Origin: Isoetes taiwanensis | Taxonomy: Eukaryota; Streptophyta; Lycopodiopsida; Isoetales; Isoetaceae | Reading direction: 5' to 3' | NCBI GenBank assembly: GCA_021234155.1 | Contig: JAJEKV010000006.1 | Coordinates: 1,242,001-1,306,000, forward strand | Length of the DNA stretch: 64,000 nucleotides | Notes under the pieces: model-generated | Seen by the model: only the letters and a program-made list of their open reading frames with translations | Database searches by the model: none | Told to the model about the DNA's origin: nothing | Shown: one piece after another, positions 12,805 to 24,689 of the stretch | Numbering within the stretch: position 1 is the stretch's first letter | Layout of the letters: the number at the start of each line of letters is the position of its first letter | Translations under genes and position numbers: made by a program

Positions 12805-14382
12805 TGCACAAATCGGATAGGAAGCCAATGCGGTCATTCAATGAAGATTCTATAAGCATTTCCTAGGCTCTTTATGAATCCTATGTTAACAAAGATTCTT
12901 TTTAGAATCTCCTAGATTTCAAAGATTATGCCAAGATTCTCCAAGATTCTATAGAGATTCCCTAGATTCTATGAAGATTTCCCTAGATTTCCCAAGATTC
13001 TATCAAGATTCTTAAAGATTTTATGAACATTCCCTTAATTCCCCTAGGTTCCCAAAGATTCTCTTGATATTCGTCTAGATTCCCAAAGATTATTCCAAGA
13101 CTCCTCTAGATTCCCCAAAATTCTATGTAGTTCTATTGAATTCTCCAAGATTTGATGAAGATTCTCCTAGATTCCTTTAGATTATAGGAAAATTCTCCAT
13201 GATTCTCCAAGATTCCATCATGATTTCACTAGATTCTCAAAGCTTTTAGAAAGATTCCTTTAGATTCCCAAAGATTCTCTTAAGATTCCTCTATTCTCTA
13301 AGATCTTATGAAGATTCCCTTAGACTTGACATGATTCCATCAAGATTCCTCTAGATTCTTAAAGATTCTATAAAGATTCCCTTAGATTCCCTTAAATTCT
13401 CAAAGATTCTCTTCGTGATTCCTATAGATTCCGTTGATTTTCCAAAGATTCTCTTGAGATTCCCTTCGATTTCCAAGATTCTCTTGAGATTCCCATAGAT
13501 TTCCAAAAGATTCTCTTGAGATTCCCATAGATTCCCTTAGCTTCTCTTGAGATTCCTTTAGATTCTCTAAGATTCTATGAAGATTCACCTAGATTCTCCA
13601 AGATTGCATCGAGTTCCTCTAGATTCTCCAAGTATTTATGAAGATTCCTTTAGATTCTGCCGAGATTCCTATGATTCCATCATGATTTCACTAGATTCTC
13701 AAAGCTTTTAGAAAGATTCCTTTAGATTCCCAAAGATTCTCTTAAGATTCCTCTATTCTCTAAGTTCCTATGAAGATTCCCTTAGACTTGACATGATTCC
13801 ATCAAGATTCCTCTAGATTCTTAAAGATTCTATAAAGATTCCTTAGATTCCCTTAAATTCTCAAAGATTCTCTCGTGATTCCTATAGATTCCCATTGATT
13901 TGCCAAAGATTCTCTTGAGATTCCCTTAGATTTCCAAGATTCTCTTGAGATTCCCATAGATTTCCAAAGATTCTCTTGAGATTCCCATAGATTCCCTAAG
14001 ATTCTCTTGAGATTCCTTTAGATTCTCTAAGATTCTATGAAGATTCACCTAGATTCTCCAAGATTGCATCGGATTCCTCTAGATTCTCCAAGTATTTATG
14101 AAGATTCATTTTAGATTCTACGAGATTCCTATGGATTTCCTTAGAGTTCGATCACATTGGCTCCAACTACACAGCAGGCGTGCCAAACCACCACTCATTG
14201 GAAGCTCGATGAGGAGTCCAATGGCGTGGGTCCCACCTTCATCCGAGCCCCTCTTTGCCAAGCTATGTACCTTTGAATGCGATTAAGCGAAGGAAGCTTC
14301 ATAGAAAGTCCACTCATAAATGCTTTGCCACCTCATTACCTTTTTTATTAATGAAGGTGACACCTCACCTCCTTTAAAAAAA
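12805..14382. repeat. Right arm of 1.6-kb inverted repeat (GATTC array A4 + module R)
   Basis: This is the reverse complement of 9,627-11,208: the TTTGCACAAAT...CATTCAATGAAG word, a GATTC array to about 14,140, TTCGATCACATTGGCTCCAA, GTCCCACCTTCATCCG, GAAGCTTCATAGAAAGTCC, and the GGTGACACCTCACCTCC word before an A/T tract. Past that tract similarity to the left arm stops. Confidence 0.85.
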
Positions 14383-14879
14383 ATTTTTTCCTTATTTATC
14401 TAACCTTTTAAGGTGATGTGCCACGTCTACTTTTCCATATATGATTTTTTTTTCCGCATTTAGCCTATTTCTTCGATTTCCTCATGGACCTCGGTTTGCG
14501 ACTATGGCGTCACGGTGTAGTGTCCGGCAACAAATGATCACATTCTCTGCAAATTGTTTCTTGTGATCGGCCAAATTTGGAGAGGCGATCGATTCATATT
14601 TGCTGTGATCGAGGCATATGGCTGTGAAGTGGTTTGATGCATTTCCGATTGCCAAGTGGCCGAACTGATGATCTGAGACGATGTAGCAGAGCTGGTTCTT
14701 CCGTTCACCATGGTTACCCTTTGTCTTTCCTTTCCTTTTCTTTGGTCTTACGTCCCCTGTACGAAAACTGCCAAGTAGGAAGTGAGTGCGTGAGTGTAAG
14801 AAGAAAAGAGGCGAGGGATAAGGCATAAGGCAGAAGAACAAGGTATCAAATTTGTGTCTGAATTTACTAGGATTTTTTC
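14383..14879. other. Inter-array unique sequence, possible gene fragment
   Basis: Between two arrays lies about 0.5 kb of ordinary-looking sequence. A minus frame (14,482-14,841, 119 codons) has protein-like composition over its second half (for example YIVSDHQFGHLAIGNASNHF), which suggests a captured exon fragment, but I do not recognise the family. Confidence that it is expressed is low. Confidence 0.25.
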
Positions 14880-15842
14880 TTTTACCCTAAGATTCTATGT
14901 AGATTCTCCTAGATTCCCTTATATTCTATCAAGATTCCACTAGATTCTCTAGGATTCCATAAAGATTTCCCAAATGGATTCTCAAACATTTTTTGAGGAT
15001 TCTCTTAGATTCCTCTATATTCTTTTGATTCCCATAGATTCGTTAAGATTCTCTTGACGTTTCCTTGATTCCAAAGGTTATCCCAAGATTCCTCTAGATT
15101 CCTTTAGATTCTTAAATATTCTCTTGAGATTCCCTTAGATTCCCAAATATTATCCTAAGATTCCTCTAGATTCTCCAAGATTCCATGTAGATTCTTCTAG
15201 ATTCCCTTAGATTCTATGAAGATTCCCCTTTAGAACGCACCTACTGTCAAAGATTCCCCTAGATCCCTTGGAATGTCCTGCGATTCCCTAAGATTCCACA
15301 AAGATCCCCCTAGATTCTTAAGGATCTTTCCCTAGATTTTTAAAGATTATTTGAAGATTAGTTTAGATTCCCCAATATTCTATGTAGATTCTTATAGATT
15401 CCCTTAAGTTCTATGAAGATCCCCTTAGATCTCTAAGATTCCATCGAGATTTCTCTCGACTCTTAAACCTTTTTTGAAGGTTTTCTTAGATTCCCCTAGG
15501 TTCTTTTGAGATTCCCATAGATTCTTAACATTCTCTTCAGATTCCCTTGATTTTCAAAGATTATCCCAATATCTCTCAAAATCCCTTAGATTCTATGAAT
15601 ATTCCCCTAGATTATCCAACATTGCACGAAATGATGCCAAACCACTACTCATTGAAAAGCATTTGATGAGAGGAATCAACAGTGGGTCTCACTTTGATCC
15701 GAGACCTCCGCATAAGATAAAAAGTCGTTTGAAGGCGACGCGAAAAAGGAAGCTTCCAAGAAAGCTTCATAATTAATGAGTTGCCACTTCACTATCTTTT
15801 CATTAAATAAAGGGTGCCACCTCATCTCCTTTAATATAAAAA

Positions 15843-15846
<4 letters not shown>
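14880..15846 (+). repeat. GATTC array A5 with module R
   Basis: 14,880-15,640 is a degenerate GATTC array with the same ~10-11 bp pacing. 15,640-15,840 is the R module (GATGCCAAACCACTACTCAT, CTCACTTTGATCCGAGACC, GGAAGCTTCCAAGAAAGC, GTTGCCACTTCACTATC, GGTGCCACCTCATCTCC). A (TA)n tract follows. Confidence 0.8.

Positions 15847-15874
<28 letters not shown>
15847..15874. repeat. (TA)14 microsatellite
   Basis: An uninterrupted run of TA dinucleotides at the end of the module R copy; a similar but shorter TA run marks module L copies elsewhere. Confidence 0.95.
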
Positions 15875-15876
<2 letters not shown>

Positions 15877-15889
15877 AGTCTTTGTACTA

Positions 15890-17400
15890 TGAATGGGTGC
15901 ATCACATATGGTCTATGAAGATCTGGAAATAAAGTTCAAGCTTAAACGAAGTTTTAAGCTAAATCCGTTGCCTGATGCCTACTCGACGACGATAATGGAA
16001 TAGGAATTGACGTGCTGCATTGCAAAGTCCACTCCTAATTCCCCTCTTAACACACTAATAACATCGTCCTCCAACCAATTAGAATATTCTTTAGCAGTCA
16101 AAAGCTCGTCATTTTGTATTAGAACTTCTCACTCCACGGAATAACAACAATATAATGGGATGGAAAATGTAATGCTAAAAGCTTGTTTCCCCAGTCTATA
16201 ATGCTCCCACTTTCGAAAACTTCAAATTATTTGAAATCAGTAATTTAGTCGAACTCCACATCGTCCACTTCATACATTTCTAAAGTGACGTTACTGAATC
16301 GGGATTTTCTGTTATTTGAAAACCACTAAATTGGTTACGTTAATAACTTTGATACTCTTGCGTTAGTTTTAACTGACTATGGAACAAACATATGGAGTGT
16401 GCCTCCATCAAATTCCCCACAAAATATTGGAATCCAAAGCATAATGAGATCCCATGCGAAAGTTCCCTAACGCAAAAGGTTCCGAAATGATAAAATCTTT
16501 TGGCAAAATAGGGTAAGTGCTTCTAAAACAATGTCTAACATTGATAACGATCTATTCATATACTCTCAATAAAAGTTAGACCTGCATTATTATTTCTTAT
16601 ATAAATTGTTTGACATTCTAACTTAAAGTTGGAACCAAGAACATCAAACATGAAGTAGTGATAAAGTTAAATGACACTTTTTATCTCTCTTTCTTTCTTT
16701 CAGGGTCAATTGTAGTCGTTTTCTATAGTGGGATTGAGCATTCAAAAAATAAGAATGGAAGCAGTAGTCTTAGTTAATGCTTTCAATTTTTGTTGGTATT
16801 GAATTGTAGGGTGATCTCCAAAGGGCATCACATTGAGGTTAATCTTACAACTATAGAGGTAGTTATTTTAGTTAGTGGTCTTAGCTATTGGTGTTGTTCT
16901 ATGAGTAAAAGCTTCTCTTCTTTTTTCAAAGTTTTTGTAAATACTTCGCATGATAAGTATGTAATAACCATCTCCAAAGAAATGACGAAATGCAGTACAA
17001 ACACATCATCCATACATCACAGCACAAAATATATTAGGCTTGATAACTGTCTTGTTGCATTTCCAGTTCATAACTTAACATTTAAATTGCTTTTACAATC
17101 AAAATTGTGAGGGCTAGTGCACCGTAGGAATTGACAAATCACCTAGCAAAACTACATAATAATTTTATAACGCAAAAAATCCCAATGATCAGGATGTACA
17201 ACATCTTCACAAAACTACATGATTGGAATTACAAATGGTATAAAACTGAATCCAGCAAACCTGTTATAACCATTTGATGTCAACAGCGTGTTATGTAGTA
17301 TCCTGGGTTAGAAAGGAAGAAACCCATCAATTGCAAACGAGGACCAAGAACGAAATGATTCTCCACATAACTGTAATAAAAACTTTATGGGAACCAAAAT
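15890..17400. other. No recognisable gene
   Basis: AT-rich sequence with short open frames only (longest plus frame 16,790-17,110, 106 codons, low-complexity hydrophobic and unrecognised). A CT-rich TTTCTTTCTTTC tract lies at about 16,690. Nothing further can be supported. Confidence 0.4.
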
Positions 17401-17404
17401 CTAG

Positions 17405-17890
17405 TTGACAGTTCAGCAAATTATTGAGGATGCAGAGATTATCCAATGCATCGCTCATTCAAGCATTGGTAAAATGTACTCAAAACGTTTCCTTCTCTCT
17501 GCCCATCCTGAATCTGCCATTAAGGCAGCCTTTCGGGTCCTGAAGCTTAAAGGCCAATTGATTTTCTCATTTTGGTTGCTAGAGTTTGATCCTTCACCTT
17601 CAAATACGTCAGTCCTTTGTTATTAGACCGTATGAGGTTTGCTGCCAATATAACAAATAAACTCACGGTTAAGAGCGACGAGTTCAAGAGAATCTTACCA
17701 CAAAAATGGATTTGAGAAGGTAGATGAGGTTAGAGTAAGCCATTCTCTTACATTTAATAATGAGAACGAGATGCTCAGGTTTTATATCGGAAACTTATCT
17801 GCTGCATGGTCAAACATTGTTGCCTGCATCTGTGTACCCTATAAATGCAAGCACAACAGAATATTAAAAACTCATACAAAAGGAACATAA
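17405..17890 (+). pseudogene. SAM-dependent methyltransferase-like fragment, copy 1
   Basis: A plus-strand frame contains SAIKAAFRVLKLKGQLIFSF, which resembles the region after the SAM-binding fold in class I (Methyltransf_11-like) methyltransferases, where AxxRVLKPGGxLxFSxW is typical. The Pro-Gly-Gly of that consensus is replaced here. A second frame downstream reads NGFEKVDEVRVSHSLTF, resembling the C-terminal GFxxVxxxxxxxxLxF strand. Stops and frame changes separate the parts, and no start or N-terminal SAM-binding GxGxG is present, so it is a fragment. A near-identical copy lies 0.65 kb downstream. Both sit beside, and in opposite orientation to, the Helitron gene, as expected for a gene fragment captured by a Helitron, though Helitron ends were not found. 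The family call is inference from a short match. Confidence 0.4.
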
Positions 17891-18059
17891 TAATGTGAGT
17901 AAAGAAGCTCACATCTTGGTCCGTTAGTTCCACGCTGAACACTTTTCCCCGCCCACTAGCATTGTTAAATTCCCTCTGGTTCTCTTTCGCATGTCACTCT
18001 AACTATTTCGCTGATACGAGTATAACTAAGAGGGTGCACTCTTCTTGTATTTTCCATTG

Positions 18060-18545
18060 TTTAAGCAAATTATTGAGGATGCAGAGATTATCCAATGCAT
18101 CGCTGATTCAAACATTGATAAAATGTACTCAAATGTTTAGGATCCTTCTATCTGCCCACCCTGAATCTGCCATTAAGGCAGCCTTTCGGGTCCTGAAGCA
18201 TAAAGGCCAATTGATTTTCTCATTTTGGTTGCTAGAGTTTGATCCTTCACCTTCAAATACGTCAGTCTTTTGTTATTCGACCGTTTGGGTTTTGCTTCTG
18301 ATATAGCAAATAAAATAAACTCATGGCTAGGAGTGACGAGTGCAAGACAATCTTATTACAAAAACGGATTTGAGAAAGTAGATGAGGTTAGAGTAAGCCA
18401 TTCACTTACATTTAATAATGAGAGTGAGATGCTCACGTTTTATATCGGAAACTTATCTGCTGCATGGTCAAACATTGTTGCCTGCATTTGTGTACCCTAT
18501 AAATGGAGACACAGAATATTAAAAAATCATACAAAAGGAAGAATC
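18060..18545 (+). pseudogene. Methyltransferase-like fragment, copy 2
   Basis: Duplicate of 17,417-17,890: it starts at AAATTATTGAGGATGCAGAG and ends at the CATACAAAAGGAA word. It reads SAIKAAFRVLKHKGQLIFSF and then, in another frame, GFEKVDEVRVSHSLTFNNES. It differs from copy 1 by substitutions and small indels (for example the KRFLL segment of copy 1 is altered). Both copies are interrupted at about the same place, so the fragment was probably already broken, or intron-containing, before it was duplicated. Confidence 0.4.
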
Positions 18546-18625
18546 ATCGCTTGTAAATAACATACAATAAGTCAAGAAAATACATTGTATACTTGCAACA
18601 AAGAAAGAATTTACTACAACCTTCG

Positions 18626-21600
18626 TCATAACAGCAACTCTTTGAATACTACATTGCGCGTTGTCACAGTATCGGATGGGTCATTGTGGAGAATAAGTAC
18701 ATCTTCCCTTCGACGTATCCGTGTAAGTGCTGTGTACAGTTGTCCATGTGCAAATACATCCGTTCGTAGGTCTAATACAATCTTGTCCAGTGTAAGTCCA
18801 AGGCTGTGGAATGTTGTTGAGTAGGCCAACCTTAGCGGCAATTGGCGTCTATGAATTGTAAATGCTGCATTTTGAGGCTGGTGAAAGAAGTCGGATCTAC
18901 ATATTGGATGAATGTCATCTGGAGAGTTGTTTTCCACTCCAAGGAGCCGAACAGTTACATATCTCTCATATAATTTGTGTATAACAACCCTAGCATTCTT
19001 GACTAGTCCTTTGTCTGCATCTAGCAGCCTCATGACTCGGCATATTGCACCTTCCTTTAGATGGAGTATATGTGCTGGTAACATAGGATGCTCATAGCTA
19101 TGAAGGAAATCATTTTCTGCATGTGCACTATTGCGGATCACACAATCATTTTCTGTTATGTCGTTATAACTGAAATACTTTCTTCCTGCACCATGGAGAC
19201 GATCTAGGATTGCTTTATTAAAAGCGTCAACATGCACATTCAATGGTGTTAGGAAGGCTCGCATTTCACATAGTATTGGCCTTGCCAACACTTCTGCAGG
19301 AAATAGAAATTCTCGAGCTTCATCGATATTTGTTGTCGTCTGGAACATGTCTAGGGTAACAGTATCAGATGCCCAATTCTCTCCTATTGATGCCACACAT
19401 TCTATTAACTCTAAATCTGATGCATTTTCGACCCGGTTGAGTCAAAGCGATGTATTGCAAATCGCGGACCATATATCGGAAGACGATTGATGCATTCCAA
19501 GTTGCTTGTCTTCACGAACCCCGTACTATTGGAGCTATTTGGCGAAAGTCGCCTGCCGCTATGAAACACTTGCCACCAAACGGTTGGTTGTTTTGGCAAA
19601 TTCGTTGGAGCAACATGTTCACTGCTTCTATGACGGCTTTGTTTGCCATTGGAAACTCATCCCAAATGATAACGTTTGCTTCTAAAAGCAAACTAGCCTT
19701 ATCTGATGACGGGACAATCGTTGATTCTACACTGATATTGTTCTCAGTCACTGGGATTTGAAATAATGAGTGTGCTGTTTTTCCACCAGGATATTGAAGT
19801 CCTGCTAATGCAGTTGTCGCACATGGCAGCACTATCCGCCTGTGTGCTCGGACATGAAGGCATACTGAGTTTAGAAGGAATGTTTTTCCCATTCCTGCAC
19901 CACCTTCAACGAACATGGGCCTGTCTGCATGTCCATTATCTGCCATCATAATTATAAGATCGTATATATCTGTTTGCTTCTCATTCATCTGTCCACGTCT
20001 ATGCCTCGACTGTTGTAAGTATAGTTCATGATGCGGAAATTTTCGTAGTTCTCGTAGTACTAAGTGTGAATCTACTGTGATAGAAGGAAGTCCAAAATCT
20101 GTAACAGTCTTGTTATGTTGTTTCAGAACATTTTCTATTGACATTAGTGCCTGCTGGTCTGCAAGTATCACATCTGAATCTCGACTAGCACGGAAGTCAC
20201 ATATCAGTTCATCATGGAACTTGCTCCACATCTCCAATGCTGGCGCACCATCAAGTATTAGAAGGGTGAACAGGAAGCGAAGCTGTGACGGCGTTTGCAA
20301 TGATCCTATAGCCTCTTCCATAGTTATAATAGGCTCTGTCCCATCCTGCAGCAAACCCATTGCTGTCAATGTCTCCTGATATGTATCATAGACGTGCCCA
20401 TTGTATATCCTCAACTCCTCCCATGTTCTTGGAGATGTATGAAGTAAAAGCTGACGTAAATAAAAAATTTCACCTTCATGAGGCATCACAAGTCTTATTC
20501 TGCAAACAACATCTCTATTTCTTCGCTTACGGACTACATTCCTAGGCAATCCAGGTCGCGATATCTCACAATGTTCATTAGTTGTTCCCCTTATGCTTGT
20601 CAAAGGTATGAGTGTATACGTTTCATAATATTCAACATAACTTAAGTTAGAGAACTCAGGAGCATCTGGCCTCAAGAAATATCGATCAAGAAGTGAAGTC
20701 GTGTTTGCTCTTCTATAAGAAATCCCCCTCCTTTCCTCAAGATGAACCGGAAGACACTTAACAGCAGGATGTTTCTCAGTGATATGAAAACAAAATATAC
20801 GCCAAGCTGCCTCAGTTGATGATAAATATCTTGCATTAACATAATCGTCTATCTCATTCCTACTTGAATCGTTCGTCTCAACACGATAATTTATTCTGTC
20901 AACTCCTTTATAGATATATGTATACAAATACATGAAGATTTGCACCGTCGCAGCAATGTCAACATTTACATGACAGTCAAGCTGCGATAGCAAGAATGGT
21001 GAGTAGGACACAATCCACCTATCCTCTTCTGTGGATCTACGATACTGCACATAACCCTTTGAATCCAAATGAGTTCTATGAGTTATCGGCCGTGGGTATC
21101 CCCAGCAACATACTCCATCCTTTTGACAACGAGCAGAATGACGATGCACCATATACTTGCGCACTTTCCGTGCTAACTCTTCGTCTGTTGGAATCTGTGC
21201 TGAAATCAGTGAATCTATCATCTCAAAGGGGACATCATTAGCAGTTTTCAACACTATATGCGCATGTGGCAGGCCACGCTTTTGAAATTCAACCACATGA
21301 ATCATATATACAATCGGACCAAAATAAGAACGCAGTAAAGATTTTGCATATTGGAGACGTGCATGGAATGACCTTACAACTATAGTTGGTATTTCTGCTG
21401 CTGTTTGACCAGGACAGAGCATTGCTTGAATTTCAGGCCAATCTGGGTTCGTGGTCATTGTAATAAACAACGTCGGTGGGCCCTTTGCTCTAGCAAGTGC
21501 AAGTGCATCTCCAATTTGAACTGACGACCAACGACGACTTCCAAGGAAAGATGATGGCAAAGTGACTCTTTGACCTGATTGCTCATCCTCAGCAAAATCT

Positions 21601-23602
21601 TCTTCAACACTTGGTCGCCTTCTATTGTAGCCTTTCGTCCGCAAAAAATTGAGCCTCTCTTCTTCAACTCTAGAGTACATGTCCACAAGGTATTCGCAGG
21701 TCAGCCGTCCTAATTGAAGAAACCTGCTCTCATGCAACAGTCGACATCTATACCACTCTATTTGTGACATGTCATGATCATTGTGTGGGCACCAGCCCAA
21801 GGTTCCGTGTGGAAATATCAATGGATATTGAAGAGGCTCATATTGCGGATCCAAAATACTGATGTAGACTTTTTCTGAACTATTGTGCAACCAAAACACA
21901 GCAATTCTCGGATTGAGAGTGACTGTGTTATTGGCATGTACAATGGCAGCAACCTCATCTGTTGCTACTGTTCCATTTAGCCTTAACATTCCCGTCTCAA
22001 GCCGCATATCTTGCATTGTTTTTATCAATCCACAATATGGATTTATACTCTGTAGCACAGACGCTATGGCTGCGACCCAATTGAATGGAATACGATACCT
22101 CTCTGCCCTCGAATATCTGTCATTACTATCATGGACATACCAATGTAATGGCTGGTTTGCTCTAGAAACAGGCAGTAGCTGATGATATGTACGACCCATA
22201 AGTGCAATCGAGGACGGTGTACCTAGGTCAATGAATTGTCCATCCGCACCAAGAGCCGTGAAGCAAAACAGATGGTTCACCTTTCGACTATCAGCACTAA
22301 ATCCTACTTCACCATAAATTCGCACAAGAACAGGATGCAGTTCAGGCAACCGTGGCAGCATCCTCCTTCCACTATTACAGCAAAAAATATCATTCTCATT
22401 TTTTAGCAGAGAGGTATGACAGTGAGGGCAAACCCTATTCCATGTAAATGCAGAAGCATTTGAATATTGGTGACTTTGCATTCTACTAATTTGTCGTTGC
22501 CAATGCTGCATTGGAAATGACAATTGGCCCCTTTTATTAATTCCCGCAACTCTCGTCCCGATCTGTACATGACCTGCACGAACTTCTTCACAAGAATTCA
22601 GAACTAAAATCAATGGTATTTCAATAGATTCAAACATAGCACCAACCACACCTTGACTTGCCGCTTGACTGCACTCACCCCGCTCACATTGGTCCCTAGT
22701 TGCATCATCTGCCACACTATTAATATCACAACCATTATCAAGCATGGCCTGTGGTGGCTGTACAATATGATCACTGTTGTTATGTCGCCTTCTTTGATTA
22801 CACTCCTTCACTGCATTTCTTCTATGTTGCCTTCTTTCCTCAGACAACCCAGCGTACCATTTACGATTGCATTCATTACGGCTCAATCTCCTTGAATTCT
22901 CAACTGAATGATCTCCACTAGGATCGATTATTTCCTTACATCCTAAGCCTTCTCCACTCAAATGATTAAATGTGGTCTCCTCACTACTGACCTCCATAGC
23001 ATCGTGAACTTCAGTATCTCTTTCTGCTGACGCGATGACCTCTACTTGCGACATTATATGGCCTGCTTGACATGGATTTTGCATACTTGCATCTTGTTTC
23101 GAGCATGCACCTTCACATTGAAATATGGACTCTCCTCCATTATTCTCTCCACTCAAGCGCCTATTTCGACTATAGTGTCTCATTGCCTCTCTTATGCTTT
23201 CGTTCCGTTCCCCTGATAGGTTTGCATACCAATTACGACTACTTTCATTATGCCTCAATCTATCCAACTCCTCACCAGAATAACCCGTCTCTGAATCCAA
23301 CCTTTTTGTCTTTCTTTGGTTAAGGTCACTATCTACCACATTAATGACGCTGCTTTCCACGGCTTGAGAACCAGTAATTGTAGGCAACGATCTTCTCCCA
23401 GGCTGCAGTGCTAGATGACTTCCCTCACACGGATTGCGCTTATTTCGTGCATATTCCTTCATTCTCTGCCTCATGGCATCTTTTCTTTCTTCTGATAATC
23501 CAGCATACCAATTACGCCTATTTTCATTCCGCTTCGACCTCTTTAGTTCCTCATTTGAATCTTTTTTGCCGTCGGCTCTAGCTCCCTCTTCCGTCTAGGC
23601 AT
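18626..23602 (-). pseudogene. Helitron Rep/helicase transposase, broken in at least three places
   Basis: Rolling-circle transposase of a Helitron. The main frame (19,512-23,474) encodes 1,320 residues. The Rep part carries the HUH metal site PHAHIVL (His737, His739) and the tyrosine region MYLYTYIYKGVDR (849-860) that normally supplies the strand-transfer tyrosines. The Pif1-like helicase follows: Walker A GGAGMGKT (1191-1198), Walker B IIWDEF (Asp1272-Glu1273), and GDFRQIAPI (1308-1316). A TGA at 19,512-19,514 stops this frame. The same frame stays protein-like (NASIVFRYMVRDLQYIALTQ) for about 25 codons after it, then a frame change near 19,430-19,445 leads to the C-terminal helicase motifs (18,626-19,445), including VFAHGQLYTALTRIRRREDV. 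At the N-terminus a candidate ATG at 23,600-23,602 is out of frame; the shift falls near an A6 run (23,562-23,567). Three ~35-residue N-terminal repeats of the form NExxRxWYAxLSxER are visible. Element ends (5' TC, 3' hairpin + CTRR) were not identified. Confidence 0.9.
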
Positions 23603-24650
23603 CTCGTTCTTAATAGTTGGACGAATCCTAAGCCAAGTAGCCGAGACTAAGAATTTCCAAGAACAGATCAACCATCTAGATTACAAAGCTCTCATACCAT
23701 AGCAGCTACCAAACACAATCATGAACACTACATCGAAAAAACCAGGAGAGCAAAAAACTCACAAATTGTTGACATACCTCACGTTATCTGTGCCTTTATG
23801 AAAACTTTCCCTCCTTACTTCTCCTTTGTTATGAGAAGCGAAGAAAAATATTCACAAGACAACTGTAGTCAAAAGGAGAAGGGCTCGTAAGCCAAATGCC
23901 CAATAGTCCTCTGAATAGCTTCACCAGTATCAAGTTTTAAATAAAAGCACATATACCTTCTAACATGATTTCCCAAAAGCCCTACCAAAAGTAGGGGCAA
24001 TTCTGCAAATTTACCACAATGCAATTCCAAATTGTTGTGTTTTGCAGACAATGATATTCAAAATGTAATGAAGCGATGCAATGAAGCGATGCAGAATGTG
24101 AAAATCCTAGATGAACTAAAGTCATCGTTTATGAAGCTTAACTGTATTATTGGATATATTTGCACATAAATCAGATGTCTTACATCCTACTTCAGAAAAT
24201 ATGGTAGAACGAATTTACCTAGCACAAGCGTATCTGAAACCTTTCTCGCAGTAGCTCCAGAATTCGATCCAGCATTACTACCAGAACACCCACTCGGCAC
24301 CTCCTGTGAATTCACGCCTCAGACGTTTAAGCAAAATCTCAGATTAACGCGTCCTTACCATGCAAGAATCCTGCATCCATTAAGAGTCATCTCGATGCTG
24401 TCTTGTCCCCAGCAGTCAGCAATTAAACACCCGATCCTTTCCGCCATAGCCGCTCCTACCTCGATCCCATCTCCAGCGCCAGCATCGGACGAATCAGAGC
24501 CCGACATGGTATCTTAAGTAGCAGCATACCACGCGAACCTTATTTTTCACGCCTCAAAAACTTATTTCATTATTCCACATGTCAATGCCACAAATGCCTA
24601 ATAACGTTCCATTAATACACTTTCCACGCTCCAGATTTTACCTCGACTCC
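23603..24650 (-). other. Region 5' of the Helitron gene with two possible small exons
   Basis: On the minus strand 24,507-24,460 reads MSGSDSSDAGAGDGIE and ends at a GTAGGA donor. 24,303-24,219 lies between a TTCACAG acceptor and a GTAAAT donor and continues in frame with a Ser/Gly-rich stretch (EVPSGCSGSNAGSNSGATAR). These could be 5' exons of the transposase gene or a captured gene start. I could not connect them in frame to the Rep coding region. The rest of the interval shows nothing recognisable. Confidence 0.3.
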
Positions 24651-24689
24651 CTATGCTACATGCAACGGCTGCGAGCTTCCCAAAGGAAT

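Noticed and set aside
8376-15640. Regularly spaced repeats considered as a CRISPR array
   Set aside because: Units are ~10-12 bp, degenerate and without unique ~30-bp spacers; the context is a plant nuclear genome.
19450-23323. Plus-strand frames opposite the Helitron gene
   Set aside because: Antisense shadows with no recognisable motif.
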